From Lutibacter sp. A80 (lineage in GTDB: Bacteria; Bacteroidota; Bacteroidia; Flavobacteriales; Flavobacteriaceae): 64,000 bases of DNA. Position numbers and translations under genes: made by a program. Numbering within the stretch: the first letter of the stretch is position 1; each line of letters starts with the position of its first letter. The notes beneath the pieces were generated by a model. That model was not told the DNA's origin and did not search any database. It saw only the letters and a list, made by a program, of their open reading frames with translations. Location: NCBI RefSeq assembly GCF_022429645.1, contig NZ_CP092480.1, forward strand, positions 2,524,501 through 2,588,500. Direction: 5' to 3'. Of this stretch, positions 1 to 7,421 are shown piece after piece.

Positions 1-22
1 AACTTCAGCAAAATTAAAACTT

Positions 23-748
23 TTATTTTACAGAAATATAAGAATATGCTGTTAAAGATTTATTGATTTTTTCAATTGCAGAAATATAAGTTTTAGTAAA
101 AGGCACCTCTATATTTGTTTTACTAATAGTACAAGTAGATTTACCATATTGAATTCTTGAAATAAAATTTTTATTTATAATATAGCTTTTATGAATTCTA
201 TAAAAATTATTTGGTAATATCTCTTCAAACGTTTTAAGTGTTTTATATGCATTTATAACAGTACCGCCATCCATATGAAAATCTGTTGTATTATTATCTG
301 CCTTTAAATACAATATTTCATCTGTTTTAAGATATTGATAATCTTTATATGACTTTAAACAGATATTTTTACCAAACTGCCTTTGTCTCTTTTTTTGTAA
401 TTTTATTATTGTTTTTCTAATTTCTACCTCAGACAATGGATTTAATAAAAAATCGAAAAAACCATTTTTTATAACATTATATATTTCTTTTTTAGAGGAA
501 GAAATAGCTATAAAAATAGGACTGTTATTATTAAATAAGTTTAGTTCTTGTACAAACTCAAAAGGATTTTTAAAAACAGTATCAATGTTAAAAAAAACCA
601 CATCAGGGGTTTCTTTTAAAATAATATTAGTTGCATTTACTGGTTTTGAAGAAGTTCCAATACAATCAAACTCAGGATAATCGTTTAAAACATCCGTAAT
701 ACTTTGAACAGTATTTAAGTCATCATCTATAATAAAAACGTTGCACAT
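23..748 (-). CDS. LytTR-family response regulator with degenerate receiver
   Basis: 241 aa. Residues 1-110 have the receiver fold (acidic pocket IIDDD at 6-10) and about 130-230 form a LytTR DNA-binding domain (KTDEILYLKADNN, then YRIHKSYIIN). Family knowledge: such proteins bind direct-repeat sites and regulate transcription after phosphorylation by a membrane kinase. Odd: the position of the phosphoacceptor Asp (usual LLDIxMP) reads FFNID, so Asn54 replaces it, and the conserved beta-5 Lys (usual LLKP) is Asn103 in LLNPL. Ser83 is kept. This suggests a phosphorylation-independent pseudo-receiver. No partner kinase lies beside it in the window. The ATG at 748 is preceded by a -7 element about 26 nt upstream. 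Confidence 0.9.
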   Translation of the reverse strand: MCNVFIIDDDLNTVQSITDVLNDYPEFDCIGTSSKPVNATNIILKETPDVVFFNIDTVFKNPFEFVQELNLFNNNSPIFIAISSSKKEIYNVIKNGFFDFLLNPLSEVEIRKTIIKLQKKRQRQFGKNICLKSYKDYQYLKTDEILYLKADNNTTDFHMDGGTVINAYKTLKTFEEILPNNFYRIHKSYIINKNFISRIQYGKSTCTISKTNIEVPFTKTYISAIEKINKSLTAYSYISVK

Positions 749-773
749 TTTGAATTAAGCAATTTAATTTTAC

Positions 774-781
774 CAAAAATA
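774..781 (-). promoter_or_regulatory. -7 promoter element of the LytTR gene
   Basis: The minus strand reads TATTTTTG, fitting the Bacteroidetes -7 consensus TAnnTTTG, 26 nt before the LytTR start. A 16-bp inverted repeat (CATACAA-aa-TTGTATG, 793-808) lies just upstream, over the expected -33 region, and could be an operator. Confidence 0.5.
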
Positions 782-862
782 CTAAAAAATAACATACAAA
801 ATTGTATGGTTTAACCCCACTTTTTTTACGGATAAATAATTAAATAGTATATTTTATAGTTT

Positions 863-870
863 TAAATTTG
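863..870 (+). promoter_or_regulatory. -7 promoter element of the short transcript
   Basis: TAAATTTG matches TAnnTTTG. It would start an RNA near 875 running through two hairpins and the 45-aa ORF to the terminator at 1201-1236. No clear TTG -33 element is seen, so support is moderate. Confidence 0.45.
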
Positions 871-881
871 ACATGTAAGAA

Positions 882-936
882 AAAGTTAGTAGATAACTTT
901 CTAAAATTTATAGAGCCAGGTATGTAAAAAATACCT
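882..936 (+). other. Two leader hairpins ahead of the 45-aa ORF
   Basis: AAAGTTA-gtaga-TAACTTT (882-900) and AGGTAT-gtaaaaa-ATACCT (918-936) are two perfect stem-loops between the promoter at 863-870 and the ATG at 954. They make the 5' leader structured. Their function is unknown. Confidence 0.5.
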
Positions 937-953
937 TAAAAATCGAAAACAAA

Positions 954-1091
954 ATGAAAGAAAAAAAACACCTTACTAATAATGTTGAAGATTTTATAAA
1001 TAAAGTAACGCTTAAATTAACAAAAAATCACCAACAAAACAATTACCCTGAAAATATTAGAGGCCTATTTGAACGTTTAGGTATAGAATAA
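954..1091 (+). CDS. Small hypothetical protein, 45 aa
   Basis: The ORF runs from ATG 954 to TAA 1089-1091, beginning MKEKKHLTNNVED and ending IRGLFERLGIE. It is charged and probably helical, with no signal peptide, membrane segment or cysteines. An A-rich stretch precedes the start, as in other leaders of this genome, and the ORF sits between a -7 element (863-870) and a strong terminator (1201-1236). I do not recognise a family. It could be a real small protein or a chance ORF inside a structured RNA. Confidence 0.45.
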   Translation: MKEKKHLTNNVEDFINKVTLKLTKNHQQNNYPENIRGLFERLGIE

Positions 1092-1123
1092 ATATAAAAA
1101 TTTACCCCCCCAAAGCAGTAATC

Positions 1124-1180
1124 AGTAATTAACAAATTAATTAAAACCCCGAATTATAAATAAATTAATTGTTACTTACT
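1124..1180 (+). other. Long imperfect hairpin downstream of the 45-aa ORF
   Basis: Arms at 1124-1142 (starting AGTAATTAACAA) and 1163-1180 (ending TTGTTACTTACT) pair over about 18 positions with one bulge and one mismatch. Together with the leader hairpins and the terminator this makes most of the predicted 863-1236 transcript structured. Confidence 0.45.
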
Positions 1181-1200
1181 AAGAGCTATGAAAATTAAGA

Positions 1201-1236
1201 AACTCCGTTAAAAAATATTTAGCGGAGTTTTTTTTA
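1201..1236 (+). terminator. Intrinsic terminator
   Basis: AACTCCG (1201-1207) pairs with CGGAGTT (1223-1229), with a 15-nt loop, followed by an uninterrupted T tract. It ends the short transcript holding the 45-aa ORF. Confidence 0.8.
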
Positions 1237-1360
1237 TGCTATATAAACACAACTTAAATTATACACCCCTAACTTCCAATAGGGTTAACTAAAGTTAAAC
1301 TTCTCTATTTTAAAGAGAATAAATAAACCTCTCAAAAAATTGTTAAGATAGCAAATACTA

Positions 1361-1398
1361 AAAAATCACCCCAACACAAAAAAGGTTAGAGTGATTTT
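1361..1398 (-). terminator. Candidate terminator hairpin
   Basis: AAAATCAC (1361-1368) and GTGATTTT (1391-1398) pair; on the minus strand the stem is followed by a T run. It could back up termination downstream of tRNA-Leu. Between it and 1236 I see only short hairpins such as TTCTCT/AGAGAA and no gene. Confidence 0.4.
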
Positions 1399-1516
1399 AA
1401 AAAGGAACTCAAATAATTATGATGGATATATTATTATATTTTTAGTTCATTAAAAAGCTCAATTAATTTCTTAAACGAATACCCATGACTATAAATGTTT
1501 AGTACCAGAATATATA

Positions 1517-1596
1517 AAAAAGGGAAAATAAAAAAACTTTTTTCAATCAAACATCTGATAATCAGTGCTTTTAAGTTTCTTTTATTTTCCCTTTTT
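1517..1596 (-). terminator. Long-stem hairpin downstream of tRNA-Leu
   Basis: Arms 1517-1539 and 1573-1596 pair over about 23 bp with one bulged base (core AAAAAGGGAAAATAAAA against its complement). The loop holds the small palindrome CTGATAATCAG. It starts 11 nt after the tRNA 3' end and, read on the minus strand, finishes in a T run, so it fits a rho-independent terminator of the tRNA. The stem is unusually long and almost all A-T. Confidence 0.6.
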
Positions 1597-1606
1597 AACA
1601 AAATAG

Positions 1607-1688
1607 TACCTCGAGTGGGAATCGAACCCACACTCCCGAAAGAACTGGATTTTGAATCCAGCGCGTCTACCAGTTCCGCCATCGAGGC
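1607..1688 (-). tRNA. tRNA-Leu (anticodon CAA)
   Basis: 82-nt class II tRNA. The acceptor stem GCCTCGA pairs with TCGAGGT (first pair G-U) with discriminator A. The anticodon stem CTGGA/TCCAG encloses the loop TTCAAAA, giving anticodon CAA (codon UUG). The T arm carries GGTTCGATTCC. A long variable arm (TTCTTTCGGGAGT) is typical of Leu. CCA is not encoded. The reading frames overlapping it on both strands are artefacts of the tRNA. Confidence 0.95.
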
Positions 1689-1776
1689 TTTTTAAATGCG
1701 AGTGCAAATTTATAATTTTTTTTTATCAAAACCTTAAAAAAATCACGAAGTTGTTTAATAACTCTATAATTAATTT

Positions 1777-1784
1777 TAAATTTG
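1777..1784 (+). promoter_or_regulatory. -7 promoter element of prs
   Basis: TAAATTTG matches TAnnTTTG, with TTG at 1751-1753 as the upstream element (23-nt spacing) and a leader of about 27 nt to the prs ATG at 1815. A TTG triplet inside this element (1782-1784) is in frame with prs but belongs to the promoter, not to the protein. Confidence 0.7.
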
Positions 1785-1814
1785 CGGCTCAACAAACAAC
1801 AACACAACTTAAAA

Positions 1815-2756
1815 ATGGGAAACAGTCAACTAGCACCAAAAATATTTGCTTGCAGACAAAGTCAGGTTTTAGCTAAAAATATTGCGGATTCGTACGGATT
1901 AGAACTTGGAAATGTTAAAATTTCACAATTTAGTGATGGTGAATTTCAGCCAGCACTAGTAGATTCCGTTAGAGGACGGCGTATTTTTGTGGTAGGTTCT
2001 ACTTTTCCAGACTCAGACAATTTAATGGAAATGCTTCTAATTTTAGATGCAGCAAAAAGAGCATCAGCAAGGCATATTACTGCTGTTATACCTTATTTTG
2101 GTTGGGCAAGACAAGATAGAAAAGACCAACCACGCGTTGCAATTGGCGCTAAACTTGTAGCAAATTTATTACAAGCAGCTGGAGCTACAAGAATTATGAC
2201 CATGGATTTACACGCAGATCAAATTCAAGGTTTTTTCGAAAAACCTGTCGATCATTTATATGCTTCAACCATATTTTTACCATATGTAAAAAGCCTTAAT
2301 TTAGATAATATAACTATTGCATCTCCAGATATGGGAGGTTCTAAACGTGCTTATGCATATTCTAAATACTTAGAAAGTGAAGTGGTAATTTGTTACAAAC
2401 AACGCCTAAAAGCAAATGTAATTGATACTATGGAACTAATTGGAGAAGTAAAAGGTAGAAATGTTATTCTAGTTGATGATATGATTGATACCGGTGGAAC
2501 ACTTGCAAAAGCAGCTGATTTAATGATGGAAAAAGGAGCTTTAAGCGTTAGAGCTGTCTGTACCCACCCAATTTTATCTGGTAATGCTTACGAAAAAATT
2601 GAAAACTCTAAACTTCTAGAATTAATTGTTTCAGATACAATTCCTTTAAAAAGAGAGAGTTCTAAAATAAAAGTTGTATCTTGCGCGCCTTTGTTCGCAG
2701 GTGTTATGCATAAAGTACAAGAAAACACCTCAATAAGTGGGCAATTTTTAATGTAA
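1815..2756 (+). CDS. prs: Ribose-phosphate pyrophosphokinase
   Basis: 313 aa, full family length. It makes PRPP from ribose 5-phosphate and ATP in the cytoplasm, feeding purine, pyrimidine, His, Trp and NAD synthesis. Visible motifs: FSDGEFQP near the N-terminus, PYFGWARQDRK (ATP-binding/flexible loop), DLHADQIQGFF, and the PRPP-binding loop VDDMIDTGGT near residues 220-229. The ATG at 1815 is chosen because the upstream in-frame TTG lies within the -7 promoter element. It is followed 19 nt later by rplY, a pairing common in Bacteroidetes, and the two probably share a transcript ending at 3431-3460. Confidence 0.96.
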   Translation: MGNSQLAPKIFACRQSQVLAKNIADSYGLELGNVKISQFSDGEFQPALVDSVRGRRIFVVGSTFPDSDNLMEMLLILDAAKRASARHITAVIPYFGWARQDRKDQPRVAIGAKLVANLLQAAGATRIMTMDLHADQIQGFFEKPVDHLYASTIFLPYVKSLNLDNITIASPDMGGSKRAYAYSKYLESEVVICYKQRLKANVIDTMELIGEVKGRNVILVDDMIDTGGTLAKAADLMMEKGALSVRAVCTHPILSGNAYEKIENSKLLELIVSDTIPLKRESSKIKVVSCAPLFAGVMHKVQENTSISGQFLM

Positions 2757-2775
2757 TTAATTAATATTTAAATAA

Positions 2776-3405
2776 ATGAAATCAATAACAATCACAGGAT
2801 CTAAAAGAGAAAGCGTAGGTAAAGTAGCTACTAAAGCCTTACGTAATGCTGGAAAGGTACCTTGCGTATTATACGGAGGGGATAAACCATTACACTTTTC
2901 AGCTGACGAAGTATCGTTCAAAAATTTAGTGTACACGGCTAACGTATATACTGCAATGATTGAATTAGATGGTACTAGTTACCATGCAATTTTACAAGAT
3001 ATACAGTTTCACCCTGTAACAGACAAAATTTTACACATAGATTTTTACCAACTATTTGACGATAAATTGGTAACAATGAACATTCCAGTAAGACTAGTTG
3101 GAACTTCTCCGGGTGTAATTGCTGGTGGTTCTTTACGTTTTGCAATGCGTAAATTAAGTGTTAGAGCTATACCAGCTAATTTACCAGACTTTATAAATGC
3201 TGATATTTCTAAATTAAAAATTGGTCAAAAATTGGTTGTTTCTGAATTAGCAAATGATGAATATTCAATTTTACACCCAGAAAATACAGTAGTTGTTCAG
3301 GTTAGAACTGCACGTAGTGCTGTAATGCCAGAAGACGAAGAAGGTGAAGAAGGTGAAGAAGGAGCTGAAGGTGAAGAAGGAGCTGAAGAAGCTGCTGCTG
3401 AATAA
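2776..3405 (+). CDS. rplY: 50S ribosomal protein L25 (general stress protein CTC form)
   Basis: 209 aa. The N-terminal L25 domain (about 1-90, [14 protein letters not shown] start) binds 5S rRNA, followed by the C-terminal TL5/CTC beta domain (about 95-185, [20 protein letters not shown]). The tail from about residue 185 is a low-complexity acidic run of Glu/Gly/Ala repeats, common in Bacteroidetes L25 proteins. It lies 19 nt downstream of prs and is closed by a strong terminator. Confidence 0.95.
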   Translation: MKSITITGSKRESVGKVATKALRNAGKVPCVLYGGDKPLHFSADEVSFKNLVYTANVYTAMIELDGTSYHAILQDIQFHPVTDKILHIDFYQLFDDKLVTMNIPVRLVGTSPGVIAGGSLRFAMRKLSVRAIPANLPDFINADISKLKIGQKLVVSELANDEYSILHPENTVVVQVRTARSAVMPEDEEGEEGEEGAEGEEGAEEAAAE

Positions 3406-3430
3406 ACTAATTATTTTAGTATTTAATATA

Positions 3431-3460
3431 AAAGCGTTGCATTTGCAACGCTTTTTCTTT
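3431..3460 (+). terminator. Intrinsic terminator after rplY
   Basis: AAAGCGTTGC pairs with GCAACGCTTT around a tiny loop, followed by TTTTTCTTTTT. It ends the prs-rplY transcript just before the pth promoter. Confidence 0.85.
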
Positions 3461-3464
3461 TTAC

Positions 3465-3472
3465 TACTTTTG
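3465..3472 (+). promoter_or_regulatory. -7 promoter element at pth
   Basis: TACTTTTG matches TAnnTTTG but stands only 4 nt before the ATG at 3477, so transcription would begin at or just inside that codon. Either the mRNA is leaderless or translation starts at the internal ATG 3543. Confidence 0.55.
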
Positions 3473-3476
3473 CTGT

Positions 3477-4109
3477 ATGAAAATTTTTAAAAATTTAAAG
3501 TTAATTTTCACATCAAAAAAAGAAAAATCTACTCAAGAACTTATGAAAAAATTCTTAATTGTTGGCTTAGGAAATATTGGTGCTAAATACGATGAAACTC
3601 GACACAATATTGGATTTAAAATTTTAGATACTCTAGCTTTAAATGAAGGCATTACTTTTGAAAGTCAGAAATTGGGTGCTATTGCCTCCTTTAGATTTAA
3701 AGGAAGAACATTTATTCTATTAAAGCCATCTACTTATATGAATTTAAGTGGAAAAGCTGTAAAATATTGGATGACAAAAGAAAATATCCCTATCGAAAAT
3801 TTAATGGTAATTTGTGACGATTTAAATATAGATTTTGGCGTAATTCGTTTAAAAGCTAAAGGAAGTGACGGAGGTCATAACGGACTAAAAGACATAAACA
3901 AGATATTACAAACCCAACAATATCCACGTTTTAGGTTTGGTGTTGGAGATGCATTCTCTAAAGGGCGCCAAATTGATTATGTTCTAGGAACCTGGAATAA
4001 TGATGAAAATAAACAACTTCCAGAACGTATAGCTAAATCTTGCGATTTAATTAAATCTTTTGGTACTGCAGGCTTAAATAATACAATGAATACTTTTAAC
4101 GGTAAATAA
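3477..4109 (+). CDS. pth: Peptidyl-tRNA hydrolase
   Basis: 210 aa. It releases tRNA from prematurely dropped peptidyl-tRNA in the cytoplasm. The Pth fold begins at about residue 24 (KKFLIVGLGNIGAKY). Visible motifs: TRHNIGF with the catalytic His, KPSTYMNLSG, DDLNIDFG, and GSDGGHNGLK. The first 22 residues (MKIFKNLKLIFTSKKEKS) are a basic extension; from memory, similar extensions occur in flavobacterial Pth, so the long start is kept. The promoter position argues instead for ATG 3543 (188 aa), the classical length. Stands alone between a terminator and convergent queD. Confidence 0.93.
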   Translation: MKIFKNLKLIFTSKKEKSTQELMKKFLIVGLGNIGAKYDETRHNIGFKILDTLALNEGITFESQKLGAIASFRFKGRTFILLKPSTYMNLSGKAVKYWMTKENIPIENLMVICDDLNIDFGVIRLKAKGSDGGHNGLKDINKILQTQQYPRFRFGVGDAFSKGRQIDYVLGTWNNDENKQLPERIAKSCDLIKSFGTAGLNNTMNTFNGK

Positions 4110-4161
4110 GCCCACACAAAACTTCTAGTTTCGAAAAAAAACTGACTTTAAATACACTTAT

Positions 4162-4617
4162 TTAAACTGCATTATCACTTGCAAACCATTCTGCATGTGA
4201 ACTTGCAGTTTCTTGTAATTTTAACGAGTGTAAATGAATGGTTTCAGGCAGTCTGTTTTTTATTTTTTCAGCAAAATCAATCAACATCATTTCACTTGTA
4301 GGTTGATAATCAACTAGAATAATGTTATGCCCTCTTTTTTCAAGCTCATTTGCCAACTCTAAGTGTGGTGTATTTTTATTAAAAACAGTAGCGTGGTCAA
4401 ATTTATCGACAATTTCAGATAGTACAATTTTTTTTAAATCTCCAAAATCTATTACCATTCCCAATTTTACGTTTGAAGTATCGCTAATTGGTTCTCCTAT
4501 AACTGTTACAGATAGTTTATAACTATGTCCGTGTACATTTTTACATTTTCCATCATAACCATATAAAGCGTGTCCAGTTTCAAAATCGAAATGTTTTGTA
4601 ATTCTAATTTTACTCAT
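4162..4617 (-). CDS. queD: 6-carboxytetrahydropterin synthase (QueD)
   Basis: 151 aa. It converts 7,8-dihydroneopterin triphosphate to 6-carboxy-tetrahydropterin in queuosine/7-deazaguanine synthesis. Zinc ligands His16 (ETGHAL), His29 and His31 (NVHGHSY), catalytic Cys25 (GKCKN), the FDHATVFN segment and the C-terminal Glu in LQETASSH are all present, which favours QueD over a mammalian-type PTP synthase. No other queuosine gene is in the window. It follows the small membrane protein gene by 15 nt. Confidence 0.9.
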   Translation of the reverse strand: MSKIRITKHFDFETGHALYGYDGKCKNVHGHSYKLSVTVIGEPISDTSNVKLGMVIDFGDLKKIVLSEIVDKFDHATVFNKNTPHLELANELEKRGHNIILVDYQPTSEMMLIDFAEKIKNRLPETIHLHSLKLQETASSHAEWFASDNAV

Positions 4618-4632
4618 TTTTATATCCCTAAA

Positions 4633-4818
4633 TTAATCGTCTAAATCTTTTCTATTTTTTGCTTTGTAATACACAAAATATGCCAATGCAACAAGTACTA
4701 CAAAAGGTAAATAAGTTCCTATAACTACACCTATTTCATAACTACCATCAGGTGCATTGTTCATTTTTTCTTCAATATCAACTTGTTGAATTAAAAAAAG
4801 TAGTGTTGCTAATTTCAT
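4633..4818 (-). CDS. Small single-pass membrane protein
   Basis: 61 aa. One strongly hydrophobic segment (about residues 28-51, VVIGTYLPFVVLVALAYFVYY) is followed by a charged tail KAKNRKDLDD; a shorter hydrophobic stretch at 1-12 may be a second segment or signal. Its ATG overlaps the stop codon of the enoyl-CoA hydratase gene (TAATG), so it is translationally coupled. No family recognised; the conserved coupling argues that it is real. Confidence 0.7.
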   Translation of the reverse strand: MKLATLLFLIQQVDIEEKMNNAPDGSYEIGVVIGTYLPFVVLVALAYFVYYKAKNRKDLDD

Positions 4819-5573
4819 TATTTTTTAAATTTTTGAAGTGCTTTTTTGGTAAAATCTGATAAAACAAGTTTTCCACTTATTTCGGCACGTTTATCTAATA
4901 AAACATCCCAATTTTCAGTACCTTCCCATAATACTTTTTTCATCTCTTTTAAGGCATCTGGGTTGTAAGAAGCCAATTTTAGAGCTAAATATTCTACTTC
5001 TTTATCTAATTCAGAAATAGTATCAAATACTTTTGCATACAATCCTTTATCTTTTGCCCAATACGCATTTTTCCAGCCTGTAGCATCTATTGTTAATTCG
5101 CTTAATGCAGCTAGGCCAATTTTACGTTCTACCGCTGGCGCAATTACAAACGGACCTATACCAATGGTTAATTCCGATAATTTAATAGCGGCTTGCTCTG
5201 TGGCTAAACAATAATCACATGCAGCAGCTAAACCAACACCTCCGCCAACAGTTTTACCTTGCACACGTCCAATTATTAATTTAGAACATTTTCGCATTGC
5301 ATTTAATACGTTTGCAAATCCTAAAAAGAATTTTTTTCCCTCTTCTAAATTAGTAATTGCAACCAATTCATCAAATGAAGCACCTGCGCAAAAAGCTTTT
5401 TCTTTTTCGCTTTTTAATATTATTACATGCACATCATTATCAACACTTAATTCGTTAAAAGCTTTCGCTAAACGCTCTAATAATTCACTTGGAAAAGAAT
5501 TACTTGCTTCATGAAAAAATTCAATTGTTGCAATATTATTTTGAATATGTGTGTATAAACTTCCGTTACTCAT
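4818..5573 (-). CDS. Enoyl-CoA hydratase/isomerase family protein
   Basis: 251 aa crotonase-fold protein. The oxyanion-hole segments are KAFCAGASFDEL and GRVQGKTVGGGVGLAAACDY, with the acidic region SELTIGIGPFV following. Members hydrate or isomerise acyl-CoA thioesters; the exact substrate cannot be read from sequence. Start set at ATG 5573 (MSNGSLYTHI), because the upstream in-frame TTG lies within a TAACTTTG element. Probably in one operon with the MATE gene upstream (11 nt) and the small membrane protein downstream (1-nt overlap). Confidence 0.88.
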   Translation of the reverse strand: MSNGSLYTHIQNNIATIEFFHEASNSFPSELLERLAKAFNELSVDNDVHVIILKSEKEKAFCAGASFDELVAITNLEEGKKFFLGFANVLNAMRKCSKLIIGRVQGKTVGGGVGLAAACDYCLATEQAAIKLSELTIGIGPFVIAPAVERKIGLAALSELTIDATGWKNAYWAKDKGLYAKVFDTISELDKEVEYLALKLASYNPDALKEMKKVLWEGTENWDVLLDKRAEISGKLVLSDFTKKALQKFKK

Positions 5574-5579
5574 AGTATA

Positions 5580-5587
5580 CAAAGTTA
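5580..5587 (-). promoter_or_regulatory. Possible internal -7 element before enoyl-CoA hydratase
   Basis: The minus strand reads TAACTTTG, made partly from the MATE stop codon, 6 nt before the ATG. If used, the mRNA would be leaderless or nearly so. It may be coincidental within an operon. Confidence 0.35.
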
Positions 5588-6919
5588 CGTGTTTTTATAT
5601 AAATATTTTCTTTTAAACTTAACAACTAATATACCAGACCTTAATAGCATCCAAACTGTAAAAGCCATCCATATAGCGTAGAGTTTTAAATTGAAATAAT
5701 CTCCAATTAACAATGTTGGTACAAAGCCTAAAAAGGTAGCCACCAAAAGTAAATTTCTAAGTGTTACAGCTTCTGCTAAACCTTTAAATATTCCGTCAAA
5801 AACAAAAGCAACAGCATTAATAGGCTGCATTAAAAGCACTATCCAAAAAATGTTGTAAAATGCATCTAACACTTCTTGTTCTTTAGAAAATACAACTCCA
5901 ATTTGTGTATAAAATATGCCACAAAGAGCCGTTAATATTAACGCTACAATTATTGAATATTTACTAAGCCTACCGCTTAACTCCCATAATTTAGGATAAT
6001 TTTTTTCTCCTAATAATTTTCCAGAAACTATATTACCAACACTTGCATATCCATCAATAAAAAAGGCAAAAAACAACCAAATTTGAAACGCAATAGTTTG
6101 TGCTGCTATGTATTGATTTCCGTATTTTGTTGCATATGAATTTGCTAAATACAAGGCTACATTTAAAGCTATAGCTCTTATTATTAGGTTAAAACTTATT
6201 AAAAGTAAATTTTTAATTTCTTTATTAAACGGGAATTTTAATTTATAGCTAAATGGTGTCTTTTTTAATAATAAAATAAGTGCTAAAAGCGCCATAACAG
6301 CTTGCGCTATTACACTTGCCCAAGCAGCTCCTACTACATTCATAGGGTCAATAAAACCTTCAACACCATACACTAAAACAATATCTAAAATAACATTTAA
6401 AATTGCCCCAACAATACTTATTACCATTGGCCAAAACGTGTTTTGTAATCCTCTAAAAACACCAAAGGCTGAAAATACAAAAAGCGTAAGAGGAAATCCA
6501 AGAGCCCTAATTTTATAATAGTCTACTGCATAATTTAAAATTAAACCTTCTGCATTGTACAGTTGAAAAATTTGATTGACAAAAAACAGTGTAACTATAT
6601 AAATAAAAATACTTAAACTTAAGTTTATAGCTATAATTTGAGCGGGTAATGTAGCAATTTCATCTAATTTTTTAGCTCCTAAATATTTACTAACAATGGC
6701 TGAAATTGCGGATCTAGTTTGTGCTAAAATCCAAACCAATGCAGAAATAAACGACCCTGCAATACCAACTGCTGCCAATGCTTCTGTTGGATTTAAATTA
6801 ATGTTTCCTACAATTGCAGTATCTGTTATAGATAATAGCGGTTCAGCAATTCCAGATATTATTGCTGGAATTGCTAATTTATTAATACCCTTAAAAGTAA
6901 TGTTAGATTCTTTATACAT
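5585..6919 (-). CDS. MATE family efflux transporter
   Basis: 444 aa, about 12 hydrophobic segments in two similar halves, the usual length for MATE/DinF exporters. These expel cationic or organic compounds using a Na+ or H+ gradient at the inner membrane. The N-terminus (LAIPAIISGIAEPLLSITDTAIVGN) is the conserved MATE start region; DinF-like rather than NorM-like by appearance. The start at 6919 overlaps the end of the GNAT gene by 8 nt, so translation is coupled. Confidence 0.92.
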   Translation of the reverse strand: MYKESNITFKGINKLAIPAIISGIAEPLLSITDTAIVGNINLNPTEALAAVGIAGSFISALVWILAQTRSAISAIVSKYLGAKKLDEIATLPAQIIAINLSLSIFIYIVTLFFVNQIFQLYNAEGLILNYAVDYYKIRALGFPLTLFVFSAFGVFRGLQNTFWPMVISIVGAILNVILDIVLVYGVEGFIDPMNVVGAAWASVIAQAVMALLALILLLKKTPFSYKLKFPFNKEIKNLLLISFNLIIRAIALNVALYLANSYATKYGNQYIAAQTIAFQIWLFFAFFIDGYASVGNIVSGKLLGEKNYPKLWELSGRLSKYSIIVALILTALCGIFYTQIGVVFSKEQEVLDAFYNIFWIVLLMQPINAVAFVFDGIFKGLAEAVTLRNLLLVATFLGFVPTLLIGDYFNLKLYAIWMAFTVWMLLRSGILVVKFKRKYLYKNT

Positions 6920-7421
6920 TTAAAATTTTCTCGTAACAATAAAATGGAAATTTACTCTGATTTGGAAAATAAATTTCCTCTAATTTAATATAACCTCGTT
7001 TTTTATAAAATTTCTGATTTCTAGCATTTTGACTAAACGTATCTAATCTAATTGAATGAAACCCTTTTTTTAAAGCATAATCTTCGGCAAAACACATTAA
7101 TTTTTGCGCATAGCCTTTACCTTGAAATATTGGATCTACCGCTAAGCGATGCACATATAAATTATACTTATTTTCTGTTAACCATTTTACCGACTTATAT
7201 TCAATATCTTCAATTGTTGTAAGTACAATTATACCAATAATTGTATTGTTTTCTGTTAATTTCCACAATTGTTGAAGTGCAATATCTTTATCTAATACTT
7301 CTAGTGAAGGGTATATATCATTCCATTGAAAAATACCGTTTTCAATCATTGACGCAGCACAGCTTTTTGTAATAAAATAACAAGCTTCTAAATCGTTTTG
7401 TGTTGCTTTTTCAATATGCAT
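6912..7421 (-). CDS. GNAT family N-acetyltransferase
   Basis: 169 aa GNAT fold. Acetyl-CoA-binding motif A is visible as LAVDPIFQGKGYAQKLM (about residues 112-128), followed by NARNQKFYKKRGYI, typical of motif B. Substrate unknown. It overlaps the hydrolase gene upstream by 1 nt (ATG within the stop) and the MATE gene downstream by 8 nt, forming a run from the hydrolase to the small membrane protein. Confidence 0.88.
   Translation of the reverse strand: MHIEKATQNDLEACYFITKSCAASMIENGIFQWNDIYPSLEVLDKDIALQQLWKLTENNTIIGIIVLTTIEDIEYKSVKWLTENKYNLYVHRLAVDPIFQGKGYAQKLMCFAEDYALKKGFHSIRLDTFSQNARNQKFYKKRGYIKLEEIYFPNQSKFPFYCYEKILNV

Noticed and set aside
1434..1695. Open frames on both strands across the tRNA-Leu (one beginning MAELVDALDSKSS)
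   Set aside because: They are the usual translations of a class II tRNA gene; the tRNA fold is complete and explains the sequence.
3297..3405. GAAGGTGAAGAAGGT repeats near the end of rplY as a separate repeat element
   Set aside because: They encode the acidic Glu/Gly/Ala tail that is usual in this protein family.
5580..5587. Independent promoter of the enoyl-CoA hydratase gene as a firm call
   Set aside because: The TAACTTTG is partly the upstream stop codon within a tight gene run, so chance is likely; listed with low confidence.
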